A DNA stretch of 25,404 bases from Thiobacillus sp. UBA2597 (GTDB lineage Bacteria; Pseudomonadota; Gammaproteobacteria; Burkholderiales; Thiobacillaceae). The stretch covers positions 1-25,404 of the forward strand of contig DDKN01000075.1 of NCBI GenBank assembly GCA_002339725.1, in the 5' to 3' direction. A program made the translations under genes and the position numbers. The notes below the pieces were generated by a model that saw only the letters and a program-made list of their open reading frames with translations, did not search any database and was not told where the DNA came from. Below, piece after piece: positions 8,695 to 16,801 of this stretch (positions are counted from its first letter, which is position 1; every line of letters starts with the position of its first letter).

Positions 8695-10077
8695 TCAGTT
8701 GCCCTCTTTCTGCTTTTTCACCGGCCGCTTCCAGCCGGGGATGGTCACGGCACGGGCGCGCGCCACGGTGAGCTCGCCGGCCGGCGCGTCCTTGCTGATG
8801 ACCGAGCCGGCGCCGATGGTGGCCGCCGCACCGACCCGCACCGGTGCCACCAGCACGCAATTGGAGCCGATCGAGGCGTCATCCCCGATTTCGGTGTGGT
8901 GCTTGTTGGCGCCGTCGTAATTGGCGGTGATGCTGCCGGCGCCGATGTTGACCTTGCCGCCCACCGTGGCATCGCCGACGTAGGACAGGTGGTTGACCTT
9001 GGAGTGGTGGCCGATCCGGCTGTTCTTGATTTCGACGAAGTTGCCGATGTGGGTCGCTTCGGCCAGTTCGGTGCCGGGCCGGATGCGCGCATAGGGCCCG
9101 ATCCGGCTGCCGGCGCCGAGGCGGGCGCCCTCGATGTGGGTGAAGGGCAGGATCTCGACCCCGGCCTCGACCTCGACGTTCTTCAGCACGCAGTGGGCGC
9201 CGACCCTGACGCCGTCGGCCAGGCTCACCCGGCCCTCGAACAGGCAGTTGATGTCGATGATCACGTCGCGGCCGCAGGCCAGCTCGCCGCGGATGTCGAG
9301 ACGTTTGGGATCGAGCAGGGTCACGCCCTGGGCCAGCAGCGCCTCGGCCAGATTGTGCTGGTGGGTGCGCTCCAGTTCGGCCAGCTGGGCCCGGCTGTTG
9401 ACGCCGAGCACCTCCCATACCGCGGCGGGATGACAAGGCAGGATGGGCACCTGCTCGGCCGCGGCCATGGCGATGACATCGGTCAGATAATACTCGCCCT
9501 GGGCATTGGCGTTGGACAGACGCGCCAGCCATTGGCCGAGCTGGCGCGCCGGCAGGGCCATGATGCCGGTGTTGACCTCGTGCAGCGCCAGCTCCTCGGC
9601 ACTGGCGTCCTTGTGTTCGACGATGCGCTCGACCCTGCCCTGCGCATCGCGCACGATGCGGCCATAACCGGCCGGGTTGGCCAGGCGCACCGTGAGCAGG
9701 GCGACCGCGCCGCCCTGGGCCAGGGTCACCATTTCCTGCAGGGTCTCGCTCCGGATCAGGGGCACGTCGCCGTACAAAATCAGCACGACGGCCGCGGGGT
9801 CGAGCCGGGGCATGGCCTGCTGCACGGCGTGGCCGGTGCCCAGCTGGGGTTCCTGGCGCACCCAGACCAGATCCTCGCGACCGACCGCCTGGGGCAGGAC
9901 ATCGCCGCCATGGCCGTAGACCACACAGATGCGCGCCGGGTCGAGGGCGTCGGCCGCCGCCAGGACGTGCCCGATCAGGGGACGGCCGGCCAGGGTATGC
10001 AGCACCTTGGGCAGGTCGGAATGCATCCGGGTGCCTTTGCCGGCGGCGAGAATGACGACGTTGAGGGGTGCGCTCAT
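8695..10077 (-). CDS. glmU: Bifunctional GlcNAc-1-phosphate uridyltransferase / glucosamine-1-phosphate acetyltransferase
   Basis: 460 residues. The N-terminal half is a nucleotidyltransferase with LAAGKGTRM (residues 10-18) and YGDVPLI; the C-terminal half is a left-handed beta-helix acetyltransferase with hexapeptide-like repeats and the conserved VNHLSYVGD and NIGAGSITANYDGANKHHTE stretches. It acetylates GlcN-1-P and then makes UDP-GlcNAc, using the pathway fed by GlmS downstream. The lysine-rich end (KRPVKKQKEGN) is short and charged. The ATG at 10077 matches the family N-terminus, but I see no good Shine-Dalgarno site (GACTAAGCT precedes it). It lies downstream of the ATP synthase terminator, so it should have its own promoter. 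Confidence 0.97.
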   Translation of the reverse strand: MSAPLNVVILAAGKGTRMHSDLPKVLHTLAGRPLIGHVLAAADALDPARICVVYGHGGDVLPQAVGREDLVWVRQEPQLGTGHAVQQAMPRLDPAAVVLILYGDVPLIRSETLQEMVTLAQGGAVALLTVRLANPAGYGRIVRDAQGRVERIVEHKDASAEELALHEVNTGIMALPARQLGQWLARLSNANAQGEYYLTDVIAMAAAEQVPILPCHPAAVWEVLGVNSRAQLAELERTHQHNLAEALLAQGVTLLDPKRLDIRGELACGRDVIIDINCLFEGRVSLADGVRVGAHCVLKNVEVEAGVEILPFTHIEGARLGAGSRIGPYARIRPGTELAEATHIGNFVEIKNSRIGHHSKVNHLSYVGDATVGGKVNIGAGSITANYDGANKHHTEIGDDASIGSNCVLVAPVRVGAAATIGAGSVISKDAPAGELTVARARAVTIPGWKRPVKKQKEGN

Positions 10078-10117
10078 AGCTTAGTCGGGGCCGCGCAAGG
10101 CGGCGGCTTGGGCCAGA

Positions 10118-10146
10118 AGTATAAACAAATCGCCTGCGCGGCGTGG
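10118..10146 (-). promoter_or_regulatory. Possible glmU promoter
   Basis: On the minus strand TATACT (10123-10118) is a 5-of-6 match to a -10 box in a locally AT-rich patch, about 40 nt upstream of glmU. The region where a -35 box should be (around 10146-10141, CCACGC) is poor. The position, just after the atp terminator, supports it; the sequence alone does not prove it. Confidence 0.35.
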
Positions 10147-10157
10147 CCTGCGCCATG

Positions 10158-10184
10158 AAAAAAGGCAGCCCGCGGGCTGCCTTT
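10158..10184 (-). terminator. Rho-independent terminator of the ATP synthase operon
   Basis: A perfect 24-nt palindrome (10161-10184, half-site AAAGGCAGCCCG) followed on the minus strand by six T residues (10163-10158 read in reverse). It starts 18 nt after the atpC stop. Stem strength, U-run and position all fit an intrinsic terminator that separates atp from glmUS transcription. Confidence 0.9.
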
Positions 10185-10202
10185 GCCTGTTGCGCGCGGC
10201 GC

Positions 10203-10628
10203 TCAAACCTTGCGCCGCCGCAGCTTTTCGATCGCCTGCAGCTGGGCCACGGCCATCGCCAGCTCGGCCTCGGCCTGGGCGTATTCCATGGCGGAGGTGC
10301 GATTCCTCATCGCCTCTTCCGCGCGCTGCTTGGCCTCCTGGGCCCGGGCCTCATCCAGATCGGCACCGCGCACGGCGGTATCGGACAGGATGGTGACCAC
10401 GTGCGGCTGCACCTCGAGGATGCCGCCCGAGACGAAGATCAGATCCTCGGTATCTTCCTGCGGCTTCTTGATGCGGACCGAGCCCGGCTTGATGCGGGTG
10501 AGCATCGGCGCGTGGCGGGGGTGGATGCCCACCTCCCCCATCTCGCCCGGCACGATCACGTACTCGGCCGAGCCGGCGTAGATCGACGCCTCCGCGCTCA
10601 CGATGTCGACATGAATAGTCATGGCCAT
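10203..10628 (-). CDS. atpC: ATP synthase epsilon subunit
   Basis: 141 residues. It forms part of the F1 central stalk and can brake ATP hydrolysis through its C-terminal helices. An N-terminal beta-sandwich (VDIVSAEASIYAG, GEMGEVGIHPRHAPMLT, LIFVSGGILEVQPHVVTILSDTAVRG) is followed by a two-helix domain from about residue 90 (DLDEARAQEAKQRAEEAM). The start MAMTIHVD corresponds to the E. coli MAMTYHLD start; AAGGA lies 9 nt before it, and the second ATG (10622) would be too far away. Last gene of the operon, 12 nt after atpD. Confidence 0.96.
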   Translation of the reverse strand: MAMTIHVDIVSAEASIYAGSAEYVIVPGEMGEVGIHPRHAPMLTRIKPGSVRIKKPQEDTEDLIFVSGGILEVQPHVVTILSDTAVRGADLDEARAQEAKQRAEEAMRNRTSAMEYAQAEAELAMAVAQLQAIEKLRRRKV

Positions 10629-10640
10629 AACGGCGTTTCC

Positions 10641-12020
10641 TTACTGAAGGGTCTTGGCCTTTTCGACCGCCTCGTCGATGGTGCCGACCATGTAGAAGGC
10701 CTGCTCGGGCAGGTGGTCGTATTCGCCGGCCACGATCGCCTTGAAGCCGGCGATGGTGTCCTTGAGCGACACGTACTTGCCCGGTGCGCCGGTGAAGGCC
10801 TCGGCCACGAAGAAGGGCTGCGACAGGAAACGCTGAATCTTCCGGGCGCGCGACACGACCAGCTTGTCCTCGGGCGACAATTCGTCCATGCCCAGAATGG
10901 CGATGATGTCGCGCAGTTCCTTGTAGCGCTGCAGAGTGGCCTGAACCGAACGCGCCACCGTGTAGTGCTCCTCGCCCACCACCAGCGGGTCGAGCTGACG
11001 CGAGGTGGAGTCGAGCGGGTCCACCGCGGGGTAGATACCCAGCTCGGCCACCTGACGCGACAGCACCAGGGTGGCGTCCAGGTGGGCGAAGGTGGTGGCC
11101 GGCGACGGGTCGGTCAGGTCGTCCGCCGGCACGTACACGGCCTGGAACGAGGTGATCGAGCCGGTGCGGGTGGAGGTGATGCGCTCCTGCAGGCGGCCCA
11201 TCTCGTCGGCCAGGGTGGGCTGGTAGCCCACGGCGGACGGCATCCGGCCCAAGAGGGCGGACACCTCGGTACCGGCCAGGGTGTAACGGTAGATGTTGTC
11301 GACGAAGAACAGCACGTCGCGGCCCTCGTCACGGAAGTGCTCGGCCATGGTCAGGCCGGTCAGCGCGACGCGCAGACGGTTGCCCGGCGGCTCGTTCATC
11401 TGGCCGTAGACCAGGGCGACCTTGTCCAGCACGCCGCCTTCCTTCATCTCGTGGTAGAAGTCGTTGCCCTCGCGGGTGCGCTCGCCCACGCCGGCGAACA
11501 CCGAGTAGCCGCTGTGCTCGACCGCGATGTTCCGGATCAGCTCCATCAGGGTCACGGTCTTGCCCACGCCGGCGCCACCGAACAGACCGACCTTGCCGCC
11601 CTTGGCGATCGGCATGATCAGGTCGATCACCTTGATGCCGGTTTCCAGGATCTCCACGGCGGCGGCCTGGTCGGCGTAGGCCGGGGCCTTGCGGTGAATC
11701 GGGGCGGTGGCTTCGGCATTGACCGGACCGGCCTCGTCCACCGGCTCGCCCAGCACGTTCATGATGCGGCCCAGGGTGGCCTTGCCCACCGGCACGTTGA
11801 TGGGCGCGCCGGTGTTCTTCACGGTCAGGCCGCGCTTGAGGCCGTCGGTGGAACCCATGGCGATGGTCCGCACGATGCCGTCGCCCATCTGCTGCTGCAC
11901 CTCGAAGGTGAGGGGCGGGCTGTCCATCTTGATGGCGTCATACACCTTGGGCAACGCCCCGCGGGGGAACTCCATGTCCACCACCGCGCCGATGATCTGA
12001 ACGATTTTTCCTTCGGTCAT
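10641..12020 (-). CDS. atpD: ATP synthase beta subunit (catalytic)
   Basis: 459 residues. It carries the catalytic nucleotide sites of F1. Walker A GGAGVGKT lies at residues 148-155; GERTREGNDFYHEM gives the catalytic glutamate (GER), FFVDNIYRYTLAG the Walker B region, and ALLGRMPSAVGYQPTLADEMG the DELSEED-side neighbourhood, with the lever helix sequence appearing as DELSPEDK (so the classic DELSEED reads DELSPED here). AGGA lies 8 nt before the ATG. It is separated from atpG by a 135-nt gap, by far the largest in this operon, which holds a foldback sequence and a second copy of the atpG tail. Confidence 0.98.
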   Translation of the reverse strand: MTEGKIVQIIGAVVDMEFPRGALPKVYDAIKMDSPPLTFEVQQQMGDGIVRTIAMGSTDGLKRGLTVKNTGAPINVPVGKATLGRIMNVLGEPVDEAGPVNAEATAPIHRKAPAYADQAAAVEILETGIKVIDLIMPIAKGGKVGLFGGAGVGKTVTLMELIRNIAVEHSGYSVFAGVGERTREGNDFYHEMKEGGVLDKVALVYGQMNEPPGNRLRVALTGLTMAEHFRDEGRDVLFFVDNIYRYTLAGTEVSALLGRMPSAVGYQPTLADEMGRLQERITSTRTGSITSFQAVYVPADDLTDPSPATTFAHLDATLVLSRQVAELGIYPAVDPLDSTSRQLDPLVVGEEHYTVARSVQATLQRYKELRDIIAILGMDELSPEDKLVVSRARKIQRFLSQPFFVAEAFTGAPGKYVSLKDTIAGFKAIVAGEYDHLPEQAFYMVGTIDEAVEKAKTLQ

Positions 12021-12045
12021 GGCTTAAGTCCTAAAAATAAAATCT

Positions 12046-12120
12046 TTAAACCGCCGCGGCGCCGGAGACGATTTGGCTTCGGCCGCTCGCTTTGCTCAAC
12101 TTAACATTCACTGCGTTCAT
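12046..12120 (-). pseudogene. Relic of an atpG 3' end in a 24-codon reading frame
   Basis: A short frame from ATG 12120 to TAA 12046 ends in the residues SQIVSGAAAV and stop, against SEIVSGAAAV and stop in the intact atpG immediately upstream. Eleven aligned codons differ by one amino acid only, while seven of the others use different synonymous codons; ATC, one GCC and TAA are the only unchanged codons. The upstream 13 codons show no likeness to AtpG. It is best read as a displaced atpG terminus, not as an expressed peptide, although no experiment here excludes translation. Confidence 0.6.
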
Positions 12121-12141
12121 GTTGGCCTGCGCCGAATCTCC
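12064..12141. repeat. Foldback sequence in the atpG-atpD gap
   Basis: Interrupted inverted ends: GGAGA...TTCGGC (12064-12083, with 9 nt inserted between the two blocks) faces GCCGAATCTCC (12131-12141). Inside are further short inverted matches such as AACAT (12103-12107) facing ATGTT (12119-12123). It could form a long imperfect hairpin in the atp mRNA between atpG and atpD. Whether it is a genome-wide repeat cannot be told from one copy. Confidence 0.5.
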
Positions 12142-12155
12142 AGCCCCGCCACCGC

Positions 12156-13022
12156 TTATACAGCGGCGGCTCCGCTTACGATTTCCGACAGCTCTTTGGT
12201 GATCGCGGCCTGACGGGTCTTGTTGTAGACCAGCTTCAGTTCACCGATCACGTTCTTGGCGTTGTCCGAGGCCGCCTTCATGGCCACCATCCGGGCCGAC
12301 TGCTCGCAGGCCATGTTTTCCGCCACCGCCTGATAGATCAGGGCCTCGATGTAGCGCTCCATCAGCACATCGATCACGGTCTTGGCCTCGGGCTCGTAGA
12401 TATAGTCCCAGTAGGCCGTGGTCTTCTCCACCGCGGCCTCGGCCGTCAACGGCAGGAGCTGGGTGAACTGGGCCTCCTGCTTCATGGTGTTGATGAAGCG
12501 GCTGTAGACCAGGTAGAGGGCGTCGATTTTGCCCGCCTTGTAGTTTTCCAGCATGACGTTGACCGGGCCGATCAGGCGCTCCATGTGGGGCGCATCGCCC
12601 AGGCCGGTGGCCTCGGACACGATGTTGCCGCCCAGGCGCTGGATGAAGCCCAGGCCCTTGTTGCCGATGGCGGTGACGTCGACCTCGATGCCCTTGGCTT
12701 CCCAGTCCTTCAGCTTGCCCAGCACCATGCGCAGGGCATTGGTGTTGAGGCCGCCGCACAGGCCCTTGTCGGTCGACACCACGATCAGGCCGACGCGCTT
12801 GATGTCCGGGCGCGCGACGTAGAACGGGTGCTTGTACTCGGAATGCGACTGGCTCAGGTGCGCCATCACATGCGCGATCTTCTCGGCGTAGGGACGGGCC
12901 GCCTTCATGCGCTCCTGGGCCTTGCGCATCTTGGAGGCGGCCACCATCTCCATGGCCTTGGTGATCTTGCGCGTGTTCTCGACGCTCTTGATCTTGGTGC
13001 GGATCTCTTTTCCGGCAGCCAT
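12156..13022 (-). CDS. atpG: ATP synthase gamma subunit
   Basis: 288 residues, normal length. The rotating central shaft of F1. The N-terminal coiled coil (KEIRTKIKSVENTRKITKAM, then EMVAASKMRKAQ) and the C-terminal one (MKAASDNAKNVIGELKLVYN, KTRQAAITKELSEIV) are the conserved landmarks, with SDKGLCGGLN-like STDKGLCGGLN in between. The final codons (GTA, AGC, GGA, GCT, GTA) are A/T-ending or AGC choices unlike the GC-ending usage of the rest of the gene, and a second, GC-rich version of the same tail follows 110 nt downstream. GAGAG-rich sequence serves as the ribosome site; 25 nt separate it from atpA. Confidence 0.97.
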   Translation of the reverse strand: MAAGKEIRTKIKSVENTRKITKAMEMVAASKMRKAQERMKAARPYAEKIAHVMAHLSQSHSEYKHPFYVARPDIKRVGLIVVSTDKGLCGGLNTNALRMVLGKLKDWEAKGIEVDVTAIGNKGLGFIQRLGGNIVSEATGLGDAPHMERLIGPVNVMLENYKAGKIDALYLVYSRFINTMKQEAQFTQLLPLTAEAAVEKTTAYWDYIYEPEAKTVIDVLMERYIEALIYQAVAENMACEQSARMVAMKAASDNAKNVIGELKLVYNKTRQAAITKELSEIVSGAAAV

Positions 13023-13047
13023 TTTGCTCTCGACTCTCTCGCTGGGC

Positions 13048-14589
13048 TCAGTAAGCCGCGCTGGCCTTGAAGTCCTCGATGGCGGCGGCCATCTGCTTCT
13101 CGGCCTCCGCGTCCAGGTCCTTGGTTTCCTCGATCTTGTCCATGAGGGCCTTGTACTTGCTCTTCATGAAGGAGATCAGGGCGGCTTCGAAGGCCAGGGC
13201 GCGCTTGACCTCGACGTCGTCCAGGTAGCCGCGGTTGACGGCGAACAGGGTGACGGCCATCTCCGAGATGCTCATCGGCGCATACTGGGTCTGCTTCATC
13301 AGCTCGGTCACCATGCGGCCGCGCTCCAGCTGCTTGCGGGTGGCCTCGTCCAGATCGGAGGCGAACTGGGCGAAGGCCGCCAGTTCACGATACTGGGCCA
13401 GGGCCAGACGGATACCGCCGCCCAGCTTCTTGATCACCTTGGTCTGGGCGGCACCGCCGACGCGCGATACCGACAGACCGGCGTTGATGGCGGGACGGAT
13501 GCCGGCGTTGAACAGGTCGGTCTCCAGGAAGATCTGGCCGTCGGTAATGGAGATCACGTTGGTCGGCACGAAGGCGGACACGTCGCCGGCCTGGGTCTCG
13601 ATCACCGGCAGGGCGGTGAGCGAGCCGGTCTTGCCCTTGACCGCACCGCCGGTCACCTTCTCCACGTAGGCGGCGTTCACGCGCGCGGCGCGCTCGAGCA
13701 GACGCGAGTGCAGGTAGAACACGTCGCCCGGGTAGGCTTCGCGGCCCGGCGGACGGCGCAGCAGCAGGGAGATCTGGCGGTAGGCCCAGGCCTGCTTGGT
13801 CAAGTCGTCGTAGACGATCAGGGCATCCTGGCCCCGGTCGCGGAAGTACTCGCCCATGGAGCAGCCGGCGTAGGGCGCAATGAACTGCATGGCGGCCGGG
13901 TCGGAGGCGGTGGCGGCGACCACGATGGTGTGCTCCATGGCACCGTGCTCTTCCAGCTTGCGCACGACGTTGGCGATGGAGGACGCCTTCTGGCCCACGG
14001 CGACATAGATACAAATGACGCCGGTGCCCTTCTGATTGATGATGGCGTCGACCGCGACGGCGGTCTTGCCGGTCTGGCGGTCGCCGATGATCAGCTCACG
14101 CTGGCCGCGGCCGATCGGCACCATGGAGTCGACCGATTTCAGGCCGGTCTGCATCGGCTGCGACACGGACTGGCGATCGATCACGCCGGGGGCGATCTTT
14201 TCGATCGGCGAGGTCTCGCTGCAGTTGACCGGGCCCTTGCCGTCGATCGGCTGGCCCAGGGCGTTCACCACGCGGCCCTTCAGGGCCTCGCCCACCGGCA
14301 CCTCGAGGATGCGGCCAGTGCACTTGACCGTGTCGCCTTCGGAGATGTGTTCATAGTCACCCAGCACCACGGCGCCGACCGAGTCGCGCTCGAGGTTCAG
14401 GGCCATGCCAAAGGTGTTGCCGGGGAATTCCAGCATTTCGCCCTGCATCACGTCGGCCAGGCCGTGGATGCGGACGATACCGTCGGTGACGGAGACCACC
14501 GTCCCCTGGGTGCGGAGCTCGGAGCCGGCCTCCAGGTTCTGGATCTTGCTCTTGATCAGCTCGCTGATTTCGGAAGGGTTGAGTTGCAT
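13048..14589 (-). CDS. atpA: ATP synthase alpha subunit
   Basis: 513 residues, the same length as E. coli AtpA. It forms the non-catalytic nucleotide sites of F1 and supplies the arginine finger. It starts MQLNPSEISELIK, which contacts the delta subunit. Walker A GDRQTGKT is at residues 169-176; ALIVYDDLTKQAWAYRQISLLLRRPPGREAYPGD is split here as the Walker B strand (ALIVYDDL) and the following conserved loop; SVSRVGGAAQ contains the arginine finger. GGAG lies 5 nt before the ATG. Operon neighbours are atpH (21-nt gap) and atpG. Confidence 0.98.
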   Translation of the reverse strand: MQLNPSEISELIKSKIQNLEAGSELRTQGTVVSVTDGIVRIHGLADVMQGEMLEFPGNTFGMALNLERDSVGAVVLGDYEHISEGDTVKCTGRILEVPVGEALKGRVVNALGQPIDGKGPVNCSETSPIEKIAPGVIDRQSVSQPMQTGLKSVDSMVPIGRGQRELIIGDRQTGKTAVAVDAIINQKGTGVICIYVAVGQKASSIANVVRKLEEHGAMEHTIVVAATASDPAAMQFIAPYAGCSMGEYFRDRGQDALIVYDDLTKQAWAYRQISLLLRRPPGREAYPGDVFYLHSRLLERAARVNAAYVEKVTGGAVKGKTGSLTALPVIETQAGDVSAFVPTNVISITDGQIFLETDLFNAGIRPAINAGLSVSRVGGAAQTKVIKKLGGGIRLALAQYRELAAFAQFASDLDEATRKQLERGRMVTELMKQTQYAPMSISEMAVTLFAVNRGYLDDVEVKRALAFEAALISFMKSKYKALMDKIEETKDLDAEAEKQMAAAIEDFKASAAY

Positions 14590-14610
14590 ATCGACTCCAG
14601 ATTCTTCAGA

Positions 14611-15147
14611 TCAACCTTGCAGGGTGACGGCCAGATCGGCCAGCTTGGCGCGCACCGAGGCATCCAGCACCTCGTCGCCCACGGTAATCACGACACCGCC
14701 AATCAGTTCGGGGTCCACCGCGTGGGTCGCGCTGACCTTACGGCCGTATTTCTTGGTCAGCTTGTCGACCAGCCCGGCCAGCTGCGCCTCGCTCAGGGGG
14801 AAGGCGCTGACGATGTGGGCTTCCAACGCGCCCTCGGCCTCGGCCTTCATCTCCTCGAACAGGCGGGCGATTTCGGGCAGCACGGGCAGGCGCTTGTTCT
14901 CGGCGAGCAGCTTGACGAAGTTGACACCCTCGGCATTGAGTTTGTCGCCGCAGACCGCCAGCACCAGTTCGGCCGCGCGCTCGCTCGAGACGGCAGGGTT
15001 GGCGATCACGGCCGCCATCTGGGGATCGGCCACCACCGCGGCGGCCAGACTCAGCATGTCGGACCAGGCGGCCCAGCTGTTGCGCTCCTTGGCCAGGCGC
15101 GCAACGGCCTCGGCGTAGGGACGGGCAATGGTGACGAGTTCAGCCAT
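14611..15147 (-). CDS. atpH: ATP synthase delta subunit
   Basis: 178 residues, typical of the bacterial delta (OSCP) family that caps F1 and joins it to the b-subunit stalk. It begins MAELVTIARPYAEAVARLA, the standard N-terminal helix, and has the C-terminal motif DPELIGGVVITVGDEVLDASV that marks the family. The middle is alpha-helical and alanine-rich. It starts 2 nt after the atpF stop, so translation is likely coupled. Confidence 0.96.
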   Translation of the reverse strand: MAELVTIARPYAEAVARLAKERNSWAAWSDMLSLAAAVVADPQMAAVIANPAVSSERAAELVLAVCGDKLNAEGVNFVKLLAENKRLPVLPEIARLFEEMKAEAEGALEAHIVSAFPLSEAQLAGLVDKLTKKYGRKVSATHAVDPELIGGVVITVGDEVLDASVRAKLADLAVTLQG

Positions 15148-15149
15148 GG

Positions 15150-15620
15150 TCAGAGCTCGTTTTTCACAGCTTCGAGCAGATCGGCATGCGCCTTGGCATC
15201 CACTTCGCGGCGCAGGATCTTCTCGGCGCCGGCCACGACCAGGGCAGCCACCTCGCCACGCAGCTGCTCGCGCGCGCGCATGATTTCCTGCTCGATCTCG
15301 GACTTGGCCGCGGCGATCTGCCGCTCGCCTTCCAGCCGGGCGGTGTCCTTGGCCTCCTCGATCACCTGGGCCGCGCGCTTCTCAGCCTGGGCGATGATCT
15401 CGGCCGCCTTTTGCTTGGCCTCGTGCAGGGTTTCCGTGGCGCGCTTGGCCGACAGCTCCAGCTCGTGCTTGCCGCGGTCCGCCGCCGCCAGGCCGTCGGC
15501 GATCTGCTTGCGCCGCGCCTCGAGGGCGTTGACGATGGGCGGCCAGACGTACTTCATGCAGAACCACACGAAGAAGAAGAACGTGATGGACTGCCCAATC
15601 AGGGTCAAATTGATGTTCAT
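15150..15620 (-). CDS. atpF: ATP synthase b subunit
   Basis: 156 residues. One N-terminal membrane helix (MNINLTLIGQSITFFFFV through WFCMKYVWPPI) anchors the peripheral stalk; the rest is a long, highly charged coiled-coil helix (EARRKQIADGLAAADRGK, AEKRAAQVIEEAKDTA) ending in VDAKAHADLLEAVKNEL. As a dimer it holds F1 still against rotation. AGAGG is 7 nt before the ATG. Gaps are 40 nt to atpE and 2 nt to atpH. Confidence 0.97.
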   Translation of the reverse strand: MNINLTLIGQSITFFFFVWFCMKYVWPPIVNALEARRKQIADGLAAADRGKHELELSAKRATETLHEAKQKAAEIIAQAEKRAAQVIEEAKDTARLEGERQIAAAKSEIEQEIMRAREQLRGEVAALVVAGAEKILRREVDAKAHADLLEAVKNEL

Positions 15621-15660
15621 GCCCGAACCTCTTGCGGGTTAAGCCTTGGAAATACGACGC

Positions 15661-15900
15661 TTAGGCAGCGACCGCGAACAGGACGTACATGGCCAGACCG
15701 ACGGCGATCATCGGCACGGCGTCGACCAGACCCATGACGATGAAGAACTGGGTGCGCAGCATCGGGATCAGCTCGGGCTGACGGGCGGCGCCTTCCAGGA
15801 AGCGGCCACCGAGGACACCGATGCCGATGGAGGCACCCAGGGCACCCAGACCCATCATGATGGCACCGGCGATGAACAGCAGAGCTTGTACTTCAGTCAT
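15661..15900 (-). CDS. atpE: ATP synthase c subunit (proton-binding ring)
   Basis: 79 residues forming a two-helix hairpin. Helix 1 carries the glycine/alanine packing motif GLGALGASIGIGVLGG, the polar loop is ARQPELIPML, and helix 2 holds the ion-binding carboxylate D60 in MGLVDAVPMIAVG. The absence of the glutamine/serine sodium ligands and the close match to proton-type rings indicate H+ coupling (inference). The very strong ribosome site (TTAGGAG, 6 nt from ATG) fits the need for many c copies per complex. Confidence 0.98.
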   Translation of the reverse strand: MTEVQALLFIAGAIMMGLGALGASIGIGVLGGRFLEGAARQPELIPMLRTQFFIVMGLVDAVPMIAVGLAMYVLFAVAA

Positions 15901-15906
15901 GTTTCT

Positions 15907-15913
15907 CTCCTAA
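15907..15913 (-). promoter_or_regulatory. Strong ribosome binding site of atpE
   Basis: TTAGGAG on the minus strand, 6 nt before the atpE ATG, is the best Shine-Dalgarno sequence inside this operon. The A-rich surroundings should leave it unstructured. It plausibly raises c-subunit output above the other subunits. Confidence 0.7.
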
Positions 15914-15940
15914 GGAAAAATCAAGTAAAAGCAAAATCTG

Positions 15941-16792
15941 TTAGTGATGCTCTTGATGCGCCATGTCCAGATAGACGATGGTCAGCGTCATGAAAATAAA
16001 GGCCTGCAGGGTGATGATCAGGATGTGGAACACGGCCCAGGCCCACTGCAGCACACCGCCGGTGAAGGCCAGCACCATGCCACCCGAGAACATCAGCGCG
16101 ATCAGGATGAAGATCATCTCGCCGGCATACATGTTGCCGAACAACCGCAGGGCCAGCGACACGGGCTTGGCGATCAGGTTGACCCCTTCCAGCAGCAGGT
16201 TGGCCGGCAGGCCCCACTTGCCGAAGGGCTGCAGGGTCAGTTCACCGACGAAGCCGCCGACGCCCTTCATCTTCACGCTGTAATAGAGCACCAGCAGGAA
16301 CACCGCGATCGACATGCCGAAGGTGGCATTGGGGTCGGTGGTCGGCACCACCTTGAAATAGAGGTGCGGGTTGCCGCTGATCCAGGCCGCCAGCTGGGGC
16401 AGCCAGTCGACCGGCAGCAGGTCCATGGCATTCATCAGGAAGATCCAGACGAAGATGGTCAAGGCGAGGGGGGCGATCAGGGGGTTGCGACCGGAGAAGG
16501 AACCGCGCACGGAGTTGTCGATGAACTCAACGACCCACTCGACGAAGTTCTGCAGCGGCCCCGGTATGCCGGCCGTGGCGCGCCGTGCCGCCTTGGTGAA
16601 GAAATAAAAGAAGATGAAGCCGAGCACGAGGGACCAGCCCATGGTGTCGACGTTGATGGCCCAGAAGCCCATTTCCTTGGCCTCTGCCGCACTGTGGGCG
16701 AAACCCCAGGTGCCGTCGGCCTTCTGACCGTAGGTCAGGTTTTGCAGGTGATGCTTGATGTATTCCGTCGAGCTCAATGCTTCTGCAGACAT
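15941..16792 (-). CDS. atpB: ATP synthase a subunit
   Basis: 283 residues, a polytopic membrane protein that forms the proton half-channels against the c ring. The essential arginine lies in VSLALRLFGNMYAGEMI. Other conserved parts are LTIFVWIFLMNAMDLLPVDWLP, GKWGLPANLLLEGVNLIAKP and a C-terminal helix with FHILIITLQAFIFMTLTIVY. The tail is histidine-rich (MAHQEHH). The gene begins 9 nt after atpI with GAGAAAAG upstream of the ATG. Confidence 0.97.
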   Translation of the reverse strand: MSAEALSSTEYIKHHLQNLTYGQKADGTWGFAHSAAEAKEMGFWAINVDTMGWSLVLGFIFFYFFTKAARRATAGIPGPLQNFVEWVVEFIDNSVRGSFSGRNPLIAPLALTIFVWIFLMNAMDLLPVDWLPQLAAWISGNPHLYFKVVPTTDPNATFGMSIAVFLLVLYYSVKMKGVGGFVGELTLQPFGKWGLPANLLLEGVNLIAKPVSLALRLFGNMYAGEMIFILIALMFSGGMVLAFTGGVLQWAWAVFHILIITLQAFIFMTLTIVYLDMAHQEHH

Positions 16793-16801
16793 GTTCTTTT
16801 C

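Noticed and set aside
10398..10403. CACGTG in atpC, and others at 1917-1922 and 7989-7994, as extra parS sites
   Set aside because: Only the six central bases match; the flanking TTT/AAA needed for parS are missing and all three lie inside coding sequence.
12046..12120. A real 24-residue small protein between atpG and atpD
   Set aside because: No ribosome site precedes its ATG, and its only recognisable part is the AtpG tail, so a gene relic explains it better.
12907..15642. A 911-codon open frame on the plus strand opposite atpG, atpA, atpH and atpF
   Set aside because: It mirrors highly conserved ATP synthase genes, has histidine/glycine/glutamine-rich sequence with no recognisable domain, and is explained by GC-rich codon bias suppressing stops on the other strand.
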